In this document: one piece after another, positions 11,636 to 22,872 of the stretch
Position numbering within the stretch: the first letter of the stretch is position 1
Layout: each line of letters opens with the position of its first letter
DNA from: Alentia gelatinosa
Lineage: Eukaryota; Annelida; Polychaeta; Phyllodocida; Polynoidae
Direction: 5' to 3'
NCBI GenBank assembly: GCA_950022655.1
Contig: OX465581.1
Location: 110,095,125 to 110,159,124 of the forward strand
DNA: 64,000 nt
Notes under the pieces: generated by a model
Databases searched by the model: none
What the model saw: only the letters and a program-made list of their open reading frames with translations
Told to the model about the DNA's origin: nothing
Translations under genes and position numbers: made by a program

Positions 11636-11958
11636 CTCTCCCAGCAGATCTTTCGTGGCATTAGCGATAATCTTTGCCTCTGCTCAATGACGTCACATAC
11701 ACTGGTTCCCTGGGTACATGCTAGCGACAGGGGGAACCAGCCAACATTTCAGATTCAAAACATGGAATCTGTCAAAAGACATGAAACTCAAATAATTCAG
11801 GTATAACTAGTTGGGAAATATAGGAATTGTTGAATGAGCTTCACAGACAAGTCAGCTGCTTTTTTTTCAGCTTCATACCACTTTATGATGTGAATCCACA
11901 TTTGATTAGACTGCCCCTTGAAGTGAGCACATGTGACATGTTGACAAACAAAAACGTT
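11636..11958 (+). repeat. Interspersed repeat R5, first tandem copy
   Basis: Shares CAACATTTCAGATTCAAAAC, GAGCTTCACA, ATTAGACTGCCCCTTGAAGT and GAGCACATG with 12003-12308 and, in reverse, with 18836-19214. The element type is unknown and no coding is seen. Confidence 0.65.
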
Positions 11959-12002
11959 TAACACGTGACGCAAGTATCAACCAATCAGAGAGCAGAATGT
12001 GA

Positions 12003-12308
12003 CACTCTCCTCCCAGATCATTAGTGGCGCTAGCACTTACTAATCTCAGCCCCAACCCAAAGCGAACATTTCAGATTCAAAACAAGGCAATTGTCAAAAG
12101 TTATACAAGTCAAACAACTCACATGTCATGGGTATGCAAATATGGGCATTGTTGAAGGAGCTTCACAAACAATCCAGCTGTTTCTTTTTTTAGACTTAAA
12201 CCATTTTATATATAGATAATGGGAATCCACAGATGATTAGACTGCCCCTTCAAAGGAGCACATGGCATTGTTAACAAAACAAAACCCTGCAACACATGAG
12301 GTGCTTTC
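12003..12308 (+). repeat. Interspersed repeat R5, second tandem copy
   Basis: A diverged second copy of the preceding repeat in the same orientation, separated by about 45 bp. The common words occur in the same order, indicating an old tandem duplication or two adjacent insertions. Confidence 0.65.
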
Positions 12309-12330
12309 CACTGGAGAAAGTAATTATATA

Positions 12331-12560
12331 GAACGTCCTAACCATGCTGTACAAGTAAATTGTCATTGAGTTCTGTGACTTGTACAGCATGGTTGGACGT
12401 TATATATTTACTAAATACCCTAAATTTTTAAAAAAATCATAAATTTCGTAAGTCTTAACAACCAATATCTAATAAATGTGTATGGCAAGGTGGTCCGTAT
12501 TTTAGTGTACAGACCAGTGGTCCGTACAGTATTTTTACGTTATATGTCAAAACACCATTG
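12331..12560 (+). mobile_element. Hairpin-ended element, family H5 (CATGCTGTACAAG), copy a
   Basis: A compact hairpin at 12331-12401 pairs CCATGCTGTACAAG with CTTGTACAGCATGG and GAACGTCC with GGACGTT. ATATTTACTAAATACCC follows at 12404. The body carries TGGTCCGTATTTTAG and CCGTACAGTATTTTTACG. The far terminus is missing or too diverged to place (body fades near 12560). Four further copies lie in the TRNT1 and sulfotransferase introns. Confidence 0.7.
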
Positions 12561-13685
12561 TTTCACTCTCGATTCAACCTTCAACCCGCCCAGATAGACA
12601 CATTTTTCATATTTTAACCACCCACCCACACCTAACTTATACATGTATCACATGTATCTATTTTATTCTACTTATCTTATCAATCACGAACATTTCCTTA
12701 TTATTAAAATACTTATGTTCCTGTCTCCTGTTATAATTAAGACCACATCGTCAGTCTACATTATCAACTTACTGTTTAAAATAATAAAATCCATTTAATT
12801 TATATTGATCAAAGATGATAGAGGGCCTAGAGTAAATCCCTGGGGTACTCCTGTTTTTGCTTCTGTGTTTGTAAGTTATCTTTTTATGTATGTTCGTGAA
12901 TGTCGTTGAAGTTATTTTTAGTTTGATAAAACAGTATTAGTCAAAAGAAAAATGGCTTGTGCCGTCGATTTCATGTAAAGAAATTCTAATTGTGATTTTG
13001 AGATCAGTTCATTGCAGTATTTTAAGAGTACTGTATCGAGAAGATGTTCTTGAACTTTCAAAATAAATTGGAGAACTGATATTAGGCGCTAGTTTTTTAA
13101 CTCACGTAAATTCCCCTCTTTATGTGAAGGCGTTATTTTCAGCATCTTTCAGGCAATCAGGGAAATGTTTGAAATCTCATTTACTAAAAAAGTAATTAGG
13201 TCTGGTCAACCTATTGGTACCTTTATTTTTAAAAACCCAACTTAATATACTCTATTCCTGTGCTCTTACCATTTTCGAATACATTTATCATCTCTTTAAT
13301 TGTTTCGTCACCAACGCTTACCTCTTCATCTATATTTTCTCCTTCCTTTTTTGTGTAGGGGTCGGGTCAGTTGAGCAGTGGTGTGTTCGGTTTACACTAT
13401 AGGAAGCGGGTGCTGATCTCTGTTGTGTGGTGATTCCGATGGGCCCGTGAACGAGAGTGCTACAGGTTCGCCTGGATTACATAACTTGGTCTGTATATAA
13501 GGCTGAGTCTGCAGCAGCTCGACTCTGTGTGTTCCTCCATGTTGAGCAAATCTTTGGAGCCTCACAATTGGTAGGGTTTCTCCAAACCCTTTCGGTGGTT
13601 GAGTGAGGGAACTTGCTTGGGCTTGTGCACTCATTCACCTAGCTTTACTTGGCACTCCGATGATGAGGTACTGTATACAGAAAAG
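12561..13685. other. AT-rich intergenic DNA
   Basis: No gene is recognised. 12800-13120 has a faint LINE-like feel on the minus strand but no readable domain, so I do not call it. Confidence 0.35.
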
Positions 13686-14081
13686 TATAATAAAGCTCAT
13701 ATACAGCATATAGCCTATGAGTCATGGGGGCTGCCATGACGCCCCCCGAGTAGGTGTTCTTCACTAAAGGAGTTGAAAAAGTAGGTGTTCTTCACTGAAG
13801 GAGGTGTCAAAGAAGTGAGTGATAATTGGGAAGTGTCACAACTCTAGCCTTGCTGACATATGTATATAAAGTGTTCCATGTGAAAAAACCTCATGTTCTG
13901 GGTTTAATTATAATGTCATCCTGCTCTAGGATAGGTGTACAGAGTCAAGGGAACCATGGTAAAACATTGAAAGGCAGTTGAATTTCGTAAGAACAAATAG
14001 CCAGAATACAGGTTCTGTCCCCCCGCCACCTAGTGGCTGCTTCGTGAACTATCAATGGCTTTGTCCCCTATACCTAAGATA
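13686..14081 (+). repeat. Interspersed repeat R4, copy 1
   Basis: Matches 21956-22346 in reverse. Shared words in order include ATAGCCTATGAGTCATGGGG, GTTCTTCACT, GTGTTCCATGTG, GGGAACCATGGTAAAACATT, TTCGTAAGAACAAA, CAGAATACAGGTTCTG and CTTTGTCCCCTATA. Both copies contain a C/G run at the same place. The class is unknown. Confidence 0.75.
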
Positions 14082-14775
14082 TCGGAGTCTGGTTTTGTGT
14101 TCAGTAGGAATAGTAATAGTTGATTCGTCATCTTCTTACTTACCGAGAGATAACTGAACCAACCTATATAGTACAGCATAGGTAGCACAGTCTCACTCTG
14201 CTGGAATAGATAAGATAATCTAGTCCTCGGGAAGAGATCTGAAAAAGAACAGAACCAGCGGCCCGCTAAAATTGTATTGTTTGTTAATGATTGATTATCT
14301 GCATTTGTTAGTATTGATTGTTTATCGTCAATAACCTTGCTCCCAATTTCTGCAAAAAGATATTTGTGTCTCTCGATATATCTTCTATTAGGTCACCTTC
14401 TTTCAAAAGGTAATTTACCTTTTCAGCTCTTTCAGGCTTCCCATTTAGCTTTCGTCAGAACCTTTTTGGATTGCTCTTGGTTTTAGCTCTTTTCTTTCGA
14501 ATATCCGTTCTTATTTAAGCTCACAGCTTTCTGATCTCTCGTGGGCGTGTCCTATAACCATTGTAACATTTACTTGTCTTCGATATTTCCATTAATAGTA
14601 CCTTAAGTTTGCTTCTTTTATTGTCAATCGACTTTGTTAGCGGTAGACAATGGTTACTTCTTATCACTTTGGTGATAATAAGGATTTCCTAAAAAAAAAC
14701 TACTTCATAATTTTATACTATGCTGTAATAGGTTTAATTCTGACAGAATCGCACATTGTTTGTTTGTTTGTTTGT

Positions 14776-14820
<45 letters not shown>

Positions 14821-15159
14821 TGTTGTTGTTTTTGGGGGGAGGAGCTAGGTGACACCACCCGTCAGCTTAGAAAGGTCTATAATGTGAGGTCCCTACTTCC
14901 GGTCTGTGGCTTCAAATTGAGGCTCGTCCAAGACTACGTGAGCGTGAGCGTTGCCATGACGACAGCAGAGAGGTCGGTCTGCCGAGTAAAGGAGGGAAGT
15001 ATGCAGATTGCTCTAGGTTCCTGGACTATCAGCATTTAGCGGCTGTCACCTTCCACCCCTTCCCGCACGCTCATCCTACCCATATGACAGGTCCATCGTG
15101 AGCACCAACTCTTAACCTCGTATGTGTCTTCTGAAGCATGTATACTATTGGTATTTCTA
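14082..15159. other. Intergenic DNA with a TTTG/GTT microsatellite
   Basis: No gene is recognised. 14756-14835 is a TTTG tract passing into a (GTT)n tract, and the leucine-rich open frame across it is an artefact of that repeat. Confidence 0.5.
14756..14835. repeat. Microsatellite (TTTG)n-(GTT)n
   Basis: About five TTTG units are followed by about fifteen GTT units and a T/G-rich end. Confidence 0.95.
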
Positions 15160-15630
15160 CCAGTCAATAGGTACATCTGTCAGTCTATAACACATAGGAA
15201 ATTTGGAAATACTCACGAACATTTTGCGGTCAACCAGTGTATATACCTGTCAGTCTATAGCATATAAGACGTTTTAAAATACTGGCAAGCATTTTGGGGT
15301 CAACCAGTATACCTGTCAGTCTATAACACTAAGAAGTTTTGAAATACTAGCAAACATTTTGCGGTCAACTGGTATATCTGTCAGTAAATAACACACAAGA
15401 AGTTTTTAAATACTGGCAAACGTTTTGCGATTAAAAACTGTGAAAACAAATTACAAACTTTCTTAGATCCACTGTATTTGATACCTGGCAAGCATTTTGC
15501 AGTCAATCAGTATATATCTGTCAGTCTATAAAACACAAGAAGTTTTAAAATACTGGCAAACATTTTGCGATTAAAAACTGTGAAAACAAATTACAGACTT
15601 CCTTAGATCCACTGTATTTGATACCTGGAG
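15160..15630 (+). repeat. Minisatellite, about 66-70 bp unit, five copies
   Basis: Repeated unit CCTGTCAGTCTATAACAC ... AAGTTTTGAAATACTGGCAA ... CATTTTGCGGTCAA begins near 15176, 15246, 15310, 15374 and 15513. Two units carry an extra shared insert (AAAAACTGTGAAAACAAATT ... CTTAGATCCACTGTATTTGA), at about 15435 and 15574, so there is a higher-order unit of about 139 bp. Confidence 0.85.
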
Positions 15631-16111
15631 AGATGCCTATATAGTGAAGGTCTTGCCTTGGTCGCGCTAGCCTCGCCAGACGTTCTGATTACTTGGAGGT
15701 TCTAACCACATCTATTTCCTACCAACCCTATCCACAGAGCACGCCCCCTTCACCAGCACACCCTCTCCTTCCCATAAGCACTGTAATAAAAGCGTCACGA
15801 GGTGGCGGTAGAACTCCCTCCCCGTCACGTCCCCAACAACTACCCTATTACCGCCCACCACCACGAAACTGCGCTGAGTGCCTGCAATCATGAAGCCCCC
15901 ACCTTGTTAACTGTATGAAACCAGCGCAGAAGGATCCTCGATAAATAAACCAAGAGTCTGCTGGGAGACTGTGGGAGACGCACGAGTCTGTAGACCCATC
16001 AGATGAAGTCAGAGAGGAGAGAGGCTATTGAAACCTAAAAGAGGAAATACGAGCAATAGCAAGAGTGTACAAAGAAGTGAGTCGCGGATTCCAAAGGGCT
16101 TCTTCGTTGAT
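15631..16111 (+). other. Intergenic DNA with a possible decayed zinc-knuckle fragment
   Basis: Between about 15690 and 15945 one frame reads as a Pro/Ser-rich segment, then RNCAECLQS, a TGA, then SPHLVNCMKPAQKDPR. Cys-x2-Cys...His-x3-Cys spacing is reminiscent of a retroelement gag zinc knuckle broken by a stop. It is too short and irregular for a firm call. Confidence 0.25.
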
Positions 16112-16550
16112 AAAGGCGGGCGTCCACCAACCACGACAAAGCTACGACAATGGCATTCCGACAAGGTCCACGACAGGCCTACGATTGCAGAACTTGTCGT
16201 AGCCTTCTCGTGGTTGGTGGACCCCAGTTCCCGACAAGAGTCTACGACAAGGCCACGATAGGCTGCGACTGGGAAGCTTGTCGGGAGCCTTCCGACAAGG
16301 TTACGACAAAATCGAACATGTTCGATTTTTCCTACGACTGGATATTTGTCGTGGAGTGTCAATGTGTCGGGAGCGTGTCGCAGAGGTCTACGATAGTTCA
16401 TTTTGGTGGAGCGTGCACTTCCCGACACCCCCCGACAACGCTGTCGTAAAGCCCCCCCCCCCCCCCCCCCTTCTCACGACAAGGCTGCGACAAGGTGCCG
16501 ATAGGAACTTGCGTGTCGGCTCTTGTCGTAGTTGGTGGACGCTAGCCTTT
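16112..16550. mobile_element. MITE with AAAGGC-GTCCACCAAC TIR and ACGACAA sub-repeats
   Basis: The left end AAAGGCGGGCGTCCACCAAC continues into CACGACAA. The right end is its inverse (TTGTCGTAGTTGGTGGACGC then TAGCCTTT). The interior is filled with about twenty TACGACAAG / CTTGTCGTA words in both orientations, plus a 19-base poly-C tract (16452-16470). Open frames in every phase here come from this repeat composition. Possible TA flanks (TA/AT) are not decisive. Confidence 0.8.
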
Positions 16551-16963
16551 ATGCTAAGTTGAATGAATGCTTTTCTGACCATCCAGCCAAGTATTTATCC
16601 GTCCCTGACGACAGAGGTGTATTAAATATCAAATAATGTGAATAATCGAGCTTTATGATACTTTGATAACACATTTAGCCTAAAGATACTGATTGATACG
16701 CTGTAAATCATAATTGCTGAGCTCAAGGGAATCTCCTAGGAATATCTAACCCATGGCATTCCTGGCGTTTCAAGCGTTAACGGATACTGATTCACTCCTT
16801 ATTTAAAGCGTTACTTTATAGTTCTGAAAAGAGTTAAAGAAGATAATTTGGATATGATGAAAATGAAATCCATGATGGATTACTCATGCATGGCCTATGG
16901 TCAAGGCTAGTCATTGCTCACCCCCCCCCCCCCCCCCTTTGGTGCCCCCCCCCCCCCCTCCTA
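16551..16963. other. Intergenic DNA with poly-C tracts
   Basis: No gene is seen. Two poly-C runs at about 16921-16937 and 16944-16958 precede the next inverted-repeat element. Confidence 0.5.
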
Positions 16964-17345
16964 ATGGTCTACGGTGGATTCGGTCTCATGCGAACTCGAT
17001 ACCGTTGAATTCGCTACCGCTACAAGTTCGGTACCGATGAATTCGATACCGCTACGTTCCCGGGCCTGCCGCCTATGTCGCGGTGATCGCGGCCGGGTCT
17101 CCCGGGCCTCTTCCGGACATAGCAGGGTTAGGGTTAGGGATAGGGATAGGGAGAGGGATAAGGTTAGGGTTAGGGTTAGGGATAGGGTTAGCGGCCGGCA
17201 CCGGACCCCGGCACCGCGGGTGGCGGCCGGCACCGTGGGTGGTATCGAATTCACCTATTTCGCGGACCGAAACTGTCGCAGTAGCGAACTCACTACCGGA
17301 CCGAACCTGTCGCGGTACCGAATTCACTGGTATTCCCTCTAACCA
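16964..17345. mobile_element. Inverted-repeat element with GAATTCGATACCG sub-repeats around a telomeric array
   Basis: On the left, GAACTCGATACCG, GAATTCGCTACCGCTAC, GTTCGGTACCGATGAATTCG and ATACCGCTAC occur between 16990 and 17055. On the right the same words occur inverted (GGTATCGAATTCACC at 17240, GCGGTACCGAATTCAC at 17313). Between them are GC-rich GGCCGGCACCG words and a TTAGGG array. This is a palindromic MITE-like unit with telomeric repeats at its centre. No transposase is seen. Confidence 0.6.
17124..17191 (+). repeat. Interstitial telomeric repeat (TTAGGG)n
   Basis: About eleven hexamers: roughly six are perfect TTAGGG and the rest are ATAGGG or GAGAGGG variants. TTAGGG is the standard metazoan telomere unit. 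It lies inside the inverted-repeat element, not at a chromosome end. Confidence 0.9.
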
Positions 17346-18298
17346 CCCGCCACGTGTGCGCCCTCTCTTTTGCGCACTCTCCAACTCATGAGCGTTTCCG
17401 GTTCCGCTCTCCTCATTCTCGCCTCATCCCTCACACAGTACTCACGTACTCACTATTTGCCCACCCACCCACACCTCTCTTCCAACTTCAACTACCTCCG
17501 TGGGTCTATCATCTTATATTCTACCATATACTATCTTATTATAGTGATTGACCTCACAACTCCAATTGCCAATTATTGTTTATTATTAATCATTCATTCT
17601 TATTCATGATCATATCAATAAGATCAATATCAATTCTTTCTCATAAAATTTGATAAAAGTGCTATTAGCCCAACTACCGCCTCCTCTTGCTTTACCCCGG
17701 GATATGGGGTAATGATGTTCAGTGTTGACACGTTTTGCCGAACACGGTACGGCTAAATGCGCCAAAACAAAGCGGAACAATATTCACTCACACATTCTCA
17801 CTCTGTCTTCTGTCTTTAGAATTTCAAGAAGAAGGGCTACACTCAATCATTGAATTAGGTTGACGGATTCGGAGATAAGTGCCATACCTTACTTAATGCT
17901 AATTTAAAGAAATTGTTGTATAGTGGGTCGCCAAAAAGGGATGATGCAGTAATTCGTTGAGTTGACGAATTTCTTGAATACGGAAGTTAGGGATATTAAA
18001 TCAGAAGAATGAAGGTAATGTAGTGCAGGTCGAAAAAGGCGAGGTACAGAAAAACTGCAACTTTAGTCCCGACTACCTATCTTCTGATATCCATGATATT
18101 CAACTTCATAAATCTGATTGCCAGGCCATCAAAAAACCTTTTACCACCAGACGCAACAGACTCGGGAAACGTCAGCATATTTTTTGTTCCGTTGATCTAA
18201 ATTTAATGCTGGTAATTAGGCGGAGGGATTGATTTATTGCTGCTGCTTCCCCTTCCTCCTATCTGTTCGTACTACACGCCCTCCGCCAGTCATGGTAC
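17346..18298. other. Intergenic DNA
   Basis: No gene or nameable repeat is recognised. Confidence 0.4.
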
Positions 18299-18602
18299 AG
18301 GCCTGTTTCTATTGGCCAATTTCCCGTCAACGATCTACAGTCAGGAACCACCGACAGACGACTTTTGGCACTGCTGACCCAAAATCGGTCAATGTAAACG
18401 ACCCAGCTCGTGAAATAACCCACGGCCTTTTTTGCTTAGATTGTGCACTGTAGTACCACCCACCACTGAGTGAAATTTTGGTCACTGAGTGAAATCTACT
18501 CCCCTCAACTATTTTTCAATACCAACGCACAGTGTGTGGCACCACATTTCTGCGTAACTCAAATTATCTCCGCCATTTTCGTAGGCCAATAGAAACAGGC
18601 CT
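18299..18602. mobile_element. AGGCCCGTTTCCATTGGCC MITE, copy a
   Basis: The left end AGGCCTGTTTCTATTGGCCAA and the right end GCCAATAGAAACAGGCCT are inverted repeats. The interior has CGATCTACAGTCAGGAACCA, TTGGCACTGCTGACCCAAA and CACTGAGTGAAA, shared with the copy at 20412 and partly with 32422. Confidence 0.75.
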
Positions 18603-18835
18603 TATTAAGCGGGGGGCACTCTCCCAGCAGAGATCTTGCGCTCTTCTTCCTGTGGCCGCTTATATCTCTACCCCAACCTGCCTGTTTGGGCTCAAATCTG
18701 GCCCATACGCCAGTTTATGAAATATCCTAATTCTGAGGGCTTTTGGGGGTATTCTGTGTTCTAGTTATAAATAGAAATGAACATATCTATATGGTAATAA
18801 TATACACTCATTTCTATTATTTGTTATGTCTAATC

Positions 18836-19214
18836 AAACATAGTCACAGCAAATATTAACTTCAGTGGAAGGCACCTCATGTGTTGCAGGGTTTTGTTTG
18901 TAAACATAACACATGTGCTCACTTGAGGGGGCAGACTAATCAACTGTGGATTCACTTCATATAATGGTTTAAGTCTGAAAAAGAAACAGCTGGATTGTCT
19001 ATGAAGCTCCTTTAACAATTCCCATATTTTCATAATCATGATATGTGAGTTGTTTGACTTGTATACACCTTTTGACAGTTGCCTTGTTTTGGATCTGAAA
19101 TGTTGGCTGGTTCCCCCTGTCCTTAGTGGATCCCCAGAGTGGATCCCCTGAGAACCAGCGTATGACGTCACTGGGTTGGGGCAGAGATTAAGCCAGCGCT
19201 AGCGCCGCGAAAGA
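18836..19214 (-). repeat. Interspersed repeat R5, inverted copy
   Basis: Reverse complement of the tandem repeat at 11636-12308 (shared GAGCACATG, TTGATTAGTCTGCCCCCTCA, CAACATTTCAGATCCAAAAC). It lies directly beside the CAGGGACCTG element starting at 19216. Confidence 0.65.
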
Positions 19215-19215
19215 T

Positions 19216-19520
19216 CAGGGACCTGTTTCAGTAGTTTCGTGATGACATGTCTAGATGGCGTCTGTGACACCATACAGACAGATCACAAGATTCCAACGAT
19301 GACACACGGAGTTTCACTCACTTCTCGTAAGAATTAAGCAATGACACTTTAACATGAGTAGGGAATACAAATAATCTATAATCGTTCCAAATATGAAGAA
19401 GATTGGCCACTTCGATCTTCTGATATTTGCTAGTCTTTTTCCGCTGTTGCTTGCACTGTTGGTGCCGCTGTTACTGTCTGTCTAGGCCTAATGTCACGAG
19501 ACTACTGAAACAGGTCCCAG
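19216..19520. mobile_element. CAGGGACCTG TIR element, copy b
   Basis: The left end CAGGGACCTGTTTCAGTAGT and the right end ACTACTGAAACAGGTCCCAG are inverted repeats. The interior includes ATGTCTAGATGGCGTCTGTG and GACACCATACAGAC, as in the other copies. Confidence 0.8.
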
Positions 19521-19696
19521 GCTGGCGGGAGAGTGAGTGGGGTGGTGTATTCAGTAGCGTGCTGAATTACGAATCTAAGGATGCTGTGTCGGCCACTAGT
19601 CTATTGCCTTCCCGGTCCTGATTTCACACACAGTACACCAATCCCCACGGCGCTAGATGGTGCAAGCGTTGTGAGCCAGGTCTAAATGCAAATTAT

Positions 19697-20054
19697 AGGG
19701 AGCCAAAGTGAACCCGCTGAAACTGCAGATACCCGTTCACAAAATTCTATTTCCGGATATAGGCGCTCAGTACTTTGACTATATAGGTTCGAGATTACAT
19801 GTGTCATTCTCCAATCTTTTAAATCCATATTTTCTCTATATATGTACTTAAAAACTGTCATCGTAACTTCAAGATAGACTCATTCAGAGACGATAGTAGT
19901 AAACTACAATTCAATAGTAACAAGCCAGACCAAAACAAAATTGTAGCTTCGAAACCCCATAGCTTTAGCACTAAGTCTCGTTCTGACTGGCCCCCGGAAA
20001 TGGTGTTTTGAGCATTGGTATCTGCCGTTTCAGCGGGTTCACTCTCGCTCCCTA
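19697..20054. mobile_element. TIR element R7 (AGGGAGCCAAAGTGAACCC), copy 1
   Basis: AGGGAGCCAAAGTGAACCCG...CTGCAGATACC at the left is the inverse of GGTATCTGCC...GCGGGTTCACTCTCGCTCCCT at the right, giving TIRs of about 40 bp. The interior is shared with 54792-55724 (for example AGACGATAGTAGTAAACTAC inverted, GGTTCGAGATTA, CATTCTCCAA). Confidence 0.8.
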
Positions 20055-20411
20055 TAGAGGCTAAGATTTAGCCAAGTTATTGCCTAATAGACCGGCTGAT
20101 CCAGCGCAACATATATATTATTGTATAGCTACGATCTGCTATGTACTGAGACAAGTCAACATTGTTGTTGACTGAAAGAACTGAATATCTGTTCAGAAAT
20201 GAATAAAGGAATGAAGAGAATGTACCCTCTGGAAGGTGCATGAGAAGAAAATAATATCTTCAGAATTATCGATACTGGATTTCGTGTAGGAAGTGGGCAT
20301 TAAAAATCTACCTGTAGTTCAACTTCATCTAAAAGATTGGCAATTCTCATAGTGAAAGAGGTGTGCAGTGTTATGTTCGATTCCGTGTCTGTGAAATATA
20401 TCTCAAATCTT
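20055..20411. other. Intergenic DNA
   Basis: No gene is recognised. Confidence 0.4.
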
Positions 20412-20651
20412 GCCCGTTTCCATTGCCCGATTTGCTATCACCGATCTACAGTCAGGAACCACCTTTGGCACTCCTGACCCAAATTCAGTTAATGGAAACG
20501 ACCCAGATTTTTTCAGGTTGGATTATGCAATGTAGCACCACCAATCACTGAGTGAAAGCTTGGTCACTGAGTGAAATCTCCTACCATCACCGATTTTTTT
20601 ATACCGATAAACGCATAGTCAATGGCACCACCGACATATGGAAATGGGCCT
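20412..20651. mobile_element. AGGCCCGTTTCCATTGGCC MITE, copy b
   Basis: The left end GCCCGTTTCCATTGCCCGA and right end TATGGAAATGGGCCT are inverted. The interior matches copy a (CGATCTACAGTCAGGAACCA, GGCACTCCTGACCCAAAT, CACTGAGTGAAA). Confidence 0.7.
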
Positions 20652-21955
20652 ATTGGAATCCACCACTGGAGAGTCACTTGTCGATCGAACCGTCTATGCA
20701 TTTATTTTGTTCTTCATTCAACTAGTTCTTTTAATAACAAACGTGTGTTCCACCCCGAAAAGCTCGCAGCCTATGGTTCAGTGCTTTTCAAGTAAAAATT
20801 CATTTTCAAGATTATTCCTCAGCAGCGTATGAAGTAAGTCTACATACATGAACTCCTCGAAATTCAGGTTTCTCTGGTCGCATCAACCTCGTATGTAGTC
20901 CCAACAATTGTTGGAGATGATCTTACAAGAAATTATTAAATGAACAAGGTGTTCATTCTGCTCATGATGTAGAAGTGGTAAAAAAGTCAATTATATCTTT
21001 TAGATATTGAAACACCACAAGGCTCCTTGGCTCCTGTTCATAGATTTGCAAAAGAGAGAGGAGGTGATTAATCAATGTGGTTTAGGAAATAGGGGCAAGT
21101 GCACTACTTTTTGATATGCCATGGTCTATCTACAGACCATCAGGTAGATGTAGTCTGTGAATTTCGCAATTCATGTCGATGTTGCTGCCACTCTGGTACC
21201 TTCCTCGTGTGGGAGGGAACAGCCTCTAGACTTGTGGATTATGTTTCTTGTGCATTTCCTGATTAACAGGAAAACAGGAACACAGGCTACTAATATCACC
21301 AACGGCATAACTGATGTGGTCGCTAACTAGCCTGCTCCACTGACTACTATTGTGTCACTCCTTGGTGTCCAACTGACACAATAGGCCTACTACCTTCATT
21401 CTATTGAATTTTATTACAATAAAACCTACATTTCCTTAAAATTTATTATATTTGCCCACCTCCGCATCTGACTTTATCCCTACGGATGTTATACTATAGT
21501 TGTTTTTTGTCAAAATTCATATGAGATAAGTTTTAAATATTTAAACATAATGATTATGTCATATTATTTCATCATATATGTAAGATGGCAAATTAGCCCC
21601 ATGATACAGTATAACTCTACAGTATAATCCATCTATCTTTGTGTGACTCTAGAATGCCTCCACCCCTCCTTGATTATTTCCACAGTACCTCTAACCAGCC
21701 TTTATTATCTCAGCAGGAGCTGGACATATCCTTGCTGGGTTGAAGTACCTTTACCAATCCTTGCGGCACTCTTAAGTTCCTTCACCCATTGGTGCTGAGT
21801 TTTACGGTACATTTACTCATCCTTGATTAACTATCACATGCCTCCCCCTTACCTGCCTAATTCTACATTGCCTGAACACGGCCCTGCTGAATTTTAGGTC
21901 ACTCTGCCCATCACTGATAAGCTCCACACAACCTCTATCAATCCTTGCCTAGCTC
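20652..21955. other. Intergenic DNA
   Basis: No gene is recognised. Part of 21640-21950 has loosely repeated phrases such as CCTTGCTGGGTT and CCATCCTTGAT, perhaps an old degenerate tandem repeat. Confidence 0.35.
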
Positions 21956-22346
21956 TATAGGGGACATAGCCACCGCTAATTCATGAAGCTGTCACTAGGT
22001 GGGCAGCAGTATGGCAGGCCCCATGGGGGGGGGGGGGCAGAACCTGTATTCTGGCTCTTTGTTCTTACGAAATTCAACTGCATTTCAATATATTACCATG
22101 GTTCCCTCAACTTTATACTCCCATCCCAGAGCAGGATCAAACCCAGAACATGATGGGTTTTTTTTCACATGGAACACTTTATATACATATGTCAGCATGG
22201 CTTCTCAATTATCACTCACTTCTTTTGTACCCCCTTTAGTGTAGAACACCTTCATTTTCACCTCCATTAGTGAAGAACACCTCTTCGGGGGGGGGGGGGG
22301 GCTCATGGCAGCGCCCATGGATCATAGGCTATATGCGATATAGATC
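21956..22346 (-). repeat. Interspersed repeat R4, copy 2
   Basis: Reverse-orientation counterpart of 13686-14081, with the same order of shared words and G runs at 22027-22036 and about 22286-22300. Confidence 0.75.
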
Positions 22347-22795
22347 CATCCATCCTTTACCAACTCTACAGTCCTTATACTGATCATCTCCTACCTCCAT
22401 CGAACCTGTAGTTATCATTCCATTGAAACTTATCTTGGTCCTAAAGAACAAGCGAATTTTGCTTTTATATCTTAACCACTATGAAAAATCTGTAATCAAA
22501 TCAGAATGGTAAACTACAAGACATACAATGTAGTTGTAAACAAGAAATTAACGAAATATCATACTAGATGTTTACTCCTTAAATAAAAGAGGCAAGTACA
22601 CTCTTGCAGGTACGCTTGGTTATCCGATTTGTAGTATAGTATACCCTGCTAATTCGTCCCACCCTAGCTGATTCATATCTTTTGCTTTATCAAATGACAT
22701 GATTCATCAGCCTATTTACTGCAACATAGACTCACATGCTATAAAATAATTGATAACGTGTAATAAACTGTGATAATCATACCTTATCACTGCAC

Positions 22796-22872
<77 letters not shown>

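Noticed and set aside
14650..15039. 129-codon frame with a poly-leucine segment
   Set aside because: The leucines come from the GTT microsatellite; nothing else in the frame is recognisable.
15160..15630. Regularly spaced repeats resembling a CRISPR array
   Set aside because: Units are contiguous tandem repeats without unique spacers, in an animal genome.
16009..16582. Several overlapping open frames of 60-140 codons
   Set aside because: All lie in the ACGACAA-type MITE; open in every phase because of its repeat composition, with no domain.
16961..17391. Open frames with Leu-Thr or Gly-Leu repeats
   Set aside because: Produced by the TTAGGG array and its inverted-repeat flanks.
19780..19800. 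GGTTCGAGATTA, similar to a tRNA T-loop
   Set aside because: It is part of the R7 transposon interior (also in the copy at 54.9 kb), with no A box or clover-leaf.
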